Below are positions 6,574-8,726 of a DNA stretch of 8,726 nt, piece by piece. This DNA comes from an uncultured Christensenellaceae bacterium (GTDB lineage: Bacteria > Bacillota > Clostridia > Christensenellales > Pumilibacteraceae): contig CAJUQF010000043.1 in NCBI GenBank assembly GCA_910588315.1, positions 1-8,726 on the forward strand, in the 5' to 3' direction. The translations under genes were made by a program, and so were the position numbers. Every line of letters begins with the position of its first letter. The first letter of the stretch is position 1. The notes below the pieces were generated by a model. That model worked only from the letters and a program-made list of their open reading frames with translations, was not told where the DNA came from and made no database searches.

Positions 6574-7566
6574 ATGGATTATAAATCGATCGTATTCGAA
6601 ATACAAGACAAATATCTGTCGCCGTATGCGTGTAAAGACTCAGACAGTAAGGGACGCGCCCGTCCGTTGCCGTCTTGTCCGATGCGTACTGAGTTTCAGC
6701 GCGACCGCGACAGGATAATACACAGTAAAGCTTTCAGGCGATTGAAACACAAAACGCAGGTTTTTCTGTCGCCGGAGGGCGATCATTACAGGACGCGGCT
6801 CACTCATACTTTGGAGGTCAGTCAGATCGCGCGGACTATTGCGCGGTGTTTGAGGCTAAACGAAGATCTTGCGGAAGCGATCGCGCTCGGACATGATTTG
6901 GGTCACACGCCGTACGGACATGCGGGTGAGCGCGCGCTCGGCAAGTTTACGCATTTTCGCCATAACGAACAAAGTTTGCGCATGGTCGATCGTATCGAGA
7001 ACGACGGCGTCGGCATGAATCTGACATTCGAAGTTCGCGACGGCATACTTCATCATACGGGCGGTACGCCTGCGTCGACGCTCGAGGGCGTTGTTGTGGC
7101 TTATGCCGATCGTATAGCTTACATAAATCACGATATAGACGATGCCATTCGCGGCGGAGTGATCGCTGCGAGCGATATTCCCAAAGAACTTTCCGAAATG
7201 TTCGGCGACACGCATTCGAAACGAATTTCGTCCATGATTACCGATATAATAACCGAGAGTTATGGGAAGAATTGCATTGCGCAGACACCTGCTTTTGAGC
7301 AAGGAACGAATGCGCTGAGACAGTTCATGTTCGATAACGTTTACACGTCGCCGCTCGCAAAGTCGGAAGAGAAAAAGGCGATCAAGATGATCGAATATCT
7401 GTACCTTTATTATGTTAATCACGAGAATGAGTTGCCGGCTCAGTTTGTTTACGAGTCGGACCCTATAGAACGCCGTGTCTGCGATTATATTTCCACGATG
7501 TCGGATCAGTATGCTGTCCGACTGTTCGAGGAGTTGACGGTCCCGCATAATTGGTCGAAGCTCTAA
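6574..7566 (+). CDS. dgt: dGTPase-like dNTP triphosphohydrolase (HD domain)
   Basis: This cytoplasmic enzyme of the Dgt/SAMHD1-like HD superfamily cleaves dNTPs to a deoxynucleoside and triphosphate and so helps set the dNTP pool. From the ATG at 6574 the product is 330 aa, the usual length for the short Firmicute form. Visible motifs are SPYA near residue 16, a highly conserved RDRDRIIHSKAFRRLKHKTQ block (43-62), GDHYRTRLTHTLE with metal ligand His78, GHDLGHTPYGHAGERAL with His107-Asp108, HNEQSLRMVDRIE, and YADRIAYINHDIDDA with Asp179. All HD ligands are intact. The frame is open further upstream (GTG 6523), but that codon lies inside the promoter. The ribosome binding site is poor (GAAG abutting the ATG). 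dnaG follows after 42 bases in what should be one transcript. Substrate range (dGTP only or several dNTPs) cannot be told from sequence. Confidence 0.94.
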   Translation: MDYKSIVFEIQDKYLSPYACKDSDSKGRARPLPSCPMRTEFQRDRDRIIHSKAFRRLKHKTQVFLSPEGDHYRTRLTHTLEVSQIARTIARCLRLNEDLAEAIALGHDLGHTPYGHAGERALGKFTHFRHNEQSLRMVDRIENDGVGMNLTFEVRDGILHHTGGTPASTLEGVVVAYADRIAYINHDIDDAIRGGVIAASDIPKELSEMFGDTHSKRISSMITDIITESYGKNCIAQTPAFEQGTNALRQFMFDNVYTSPLAKSEEKKAIKMIEYLYLYYVNHENELPAQFVYESDPIERRVCDYISTMSDQYAVRLFEELTVPHNWSKL

Positions 7567-7598
7567 GACGCTTATCGACAACTACTTCATTCCACGGC

Positions 7599-7611
7599 AA
7601 GGAGATTTGTG
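7599..7611 (+). promoter_or_regulatory. RBS fixing the GTG start of dnaG
   Basis: AAGGAG (7599-7604) stands 4 bases before GTG at 7609. No in-frame ATG exists nearby, and the TTG at 7607 is in another frame. The GTG start puts the zinc-finger cysteine at residue 39, as expected for DnaG. Confidence 0.75.
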
Positions 7612-8726
7612 GACAGAGAATTTTCAGATTTTATATCCGCTGTTATCGATAAGACGGACATTGTTTCGATGATATCGCGTTACGTCAAGGTGGAACGGAA
7701 AGGCAATACGTTTTGGGCGTGTTGTCCGTTTCATCATGAAACGCAGCCGTCGTTTTCGATCTCCGCAGATAAGCAGTTATTTCATTGTTTCGGCTGCAAA
7801 AAGAGCGGTAACGCGATCTCGTTTTTGACCGAGATAGAGAATATAGAGTTTATCGACGCGCTTAAAATGCTTGCCGAACAAGCGGGTATGGAAATGCCCA
7901 AGCCGAGATCGGGATCGGAATTTCATAAAGTGGACAAGAAACACCGCGAAACGCTTTACAATCTTATGCGCGATGCGGCGCGGCACTATCACGATAATCT
8001 AAAAAGCCCGAGAGCAAAGATATTCAACGATTATCTTACCGAGCGGCAAATACCTCCGTCGATGGTGACGCGGTTCGGTCTGGGCGCGAGTCTCGACTTC
8101 AATGAGATGATCGAATATCTTACCGGCAAAGGTTATACTGTAGAACAGATCCATGCTGCCGGGATCTGCGAAAACAAGGACGGCAGAAATTACGATGTAT
8201 TCGGCAAGCGGCTTATATATCCGATCATAGACAATATGAACAATGTGGTCGCATTCGGCGGTCGAACGCTGGAAAAGGACGTTCATTTCGCCAAGTATCG
8301 CAACAGTACTCAAACGGAGATATTCGATAAGTCCAAAACGATCTACGCGATCAATCTTTTAAAGAAGCGTAAAGCCAAGGCGCCAGTCGATTATGTCATC
8401 ATGGCAGAAGGATATATGGACGTGATAGCTTTGCACAAAGCAGGGTTCGATACCGCGGTAGCGTCTATGGGTACGGCGCTCACGTCCAAGCAGGCAAGGC
8501 AGTTAAAACTTTACAGCGATTTGGTATACATCAGTTACGACGGTGACACCGCGGGACAAAAGGCAACTTTGCGCGGCTTGGATATTCTGAAAGAAACAGG
8601 TATAACCGTTAAGGTCGTGCGTATCCCCGACGGACTCGATCCCGACGATATCATTAAACGCCAAGGTCCGCAAGGCTATCAAAAGCTTTTGGACGAGGCG
8701 ATACCGCTTACGGCATATAAGATCGA
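7609..8726 (+). CDS. dnaG: DNA primase DnaG, N-terminal 372 codons (3' truncated)
   Basis: DnaG makes the RNA primers for lagging-strand synthesis, working with the DnaB-family helicase at the fork. Reading from the GTG, the frame stays open to the window edge; full-length proteins are about 580-600 aa, so the C-terminal helicase-binding domain is missing here. The CHC2 zinc-binding domain shows CPFH (Cys39, His42) and CFGC (Cys60, Cys63). The catalytic core follows with FGKRLIYPI and AFGGRTL, then the TOPRIM fold: MAEGYMDVIALHKAG with Glu267 and Asp271, and SYDGDTAGQKA with Asp311 and Asp313. PDGLDPDDIIKRQG lies near residues 340-353. All metal-binding residues are present. dgt precedes it by 42 bases; by the common Firmicute order rpoD would be expected beyond the right edge. 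Confidence 0.96.
   Translation, partial: MDREFSDFISAVIDKTDIVSMISRYVKVERKGNTFWACCPFHHETQPSFSISADKQLFHCFGCKKSGNAISFLTEIENIEFIDALKMLAEQAGMEMPKPRSGSEFHKVDKKHRETLYNLMRDAARHYHDNLKSPRAKIFNDYLTERQIPPSMVTRFGLGASLDFNEMIEYLTGKGYTVEQIHAAGICENKDGRNYDVFGKRLIYPIIDNMNNVVAFGGRTLEKDVHFAKYRNSTQTEIFDKSKTIYAINLLKKRKAKAPVDYVIMAEGYMDVIALHKAGFDTAVASMGTALTSKQARQLKLYSDLVYISYDGDTAGQKATLRGLDILKETGITVKVVRIPDGLDPDDIIKRQGPQGYQKLLDEAIPLTAYKI

Noticed and set aside
6856..7581. Minus-strand open frame (241 codons) opposite dgt
   Set aside because: The sense strand encodes a fully conserved HD-domain enzyme; the antisense product resembles no protein family.

Overview
The window looks like a chromosomal segment of a Firmicute, probably an uncultured member of the Clostridia. 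Three things point there: a clostridial-type ATP/PPi-dependent pyruvate phosphate dikinase, a dgt-like dNTPase directly followed by dnaG (the usual head of the dgt-dnaG-rpoD macromolecular-synthesis cluster), and consensus SigA-type promoters with GGAGG-type ribosome binding sites. Genus cannot be read from the sequence. Every credible gene lies on the + strand.

Layout. (1) 1-1625: the 3' part of ppdK, cut by the window edge, closed by a strong intrinsic terminator at 1665-1703. (2) 1704-1981: AT-rich spacer without a gene, ending in an extended -10 promoter. (3) 1982-4955: two adjacent Sel1-repeat genes, 7 bases apart, encoding soluble alpha/alpha-solenoid proteins with 11 and 12 Sel1 repeats. 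Most of these repeats are exactly 36 residues, so the DNA has a 108-base period over more than 2 kb. (4) 4956-5098: a short spacer with a 15-codon leader ORF that owns the only good ribosome binding site. It is in frame with, and ends 6 bases before, the next gene. (5) 5099-6400: a polytopic permease of the ArsB/NhaD/SLC13 (ion transporter) superfamily. (6) 6401-6573: small palindromes and a second extended -10 promoter. (7) 6574-7566: dgt-like dNTP triphosphohydrolase. (8) 7609-8726: the first 372 codons of dnaG, running off the right edge.

How the parts relate. ppdK (glycolytic pyruvate/PEP interconversion) and dgt-dnaG (dNTP pool control and replication priming) are housekeeping genes. The Sel1 pair and the permease sit between them as an accessory block, bounded on the left by the ppdK terminator and on the right by the dgt promoter. 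The least understood part is this block: a translationally coupled pair of paralogous Sel1 solenoids next to a membrane permease with an odd leader. I see no enzyme domain, nuclease, toxin or mobile-element gene in it, so a defence or secretion role cannot be claimed from sequence alone.
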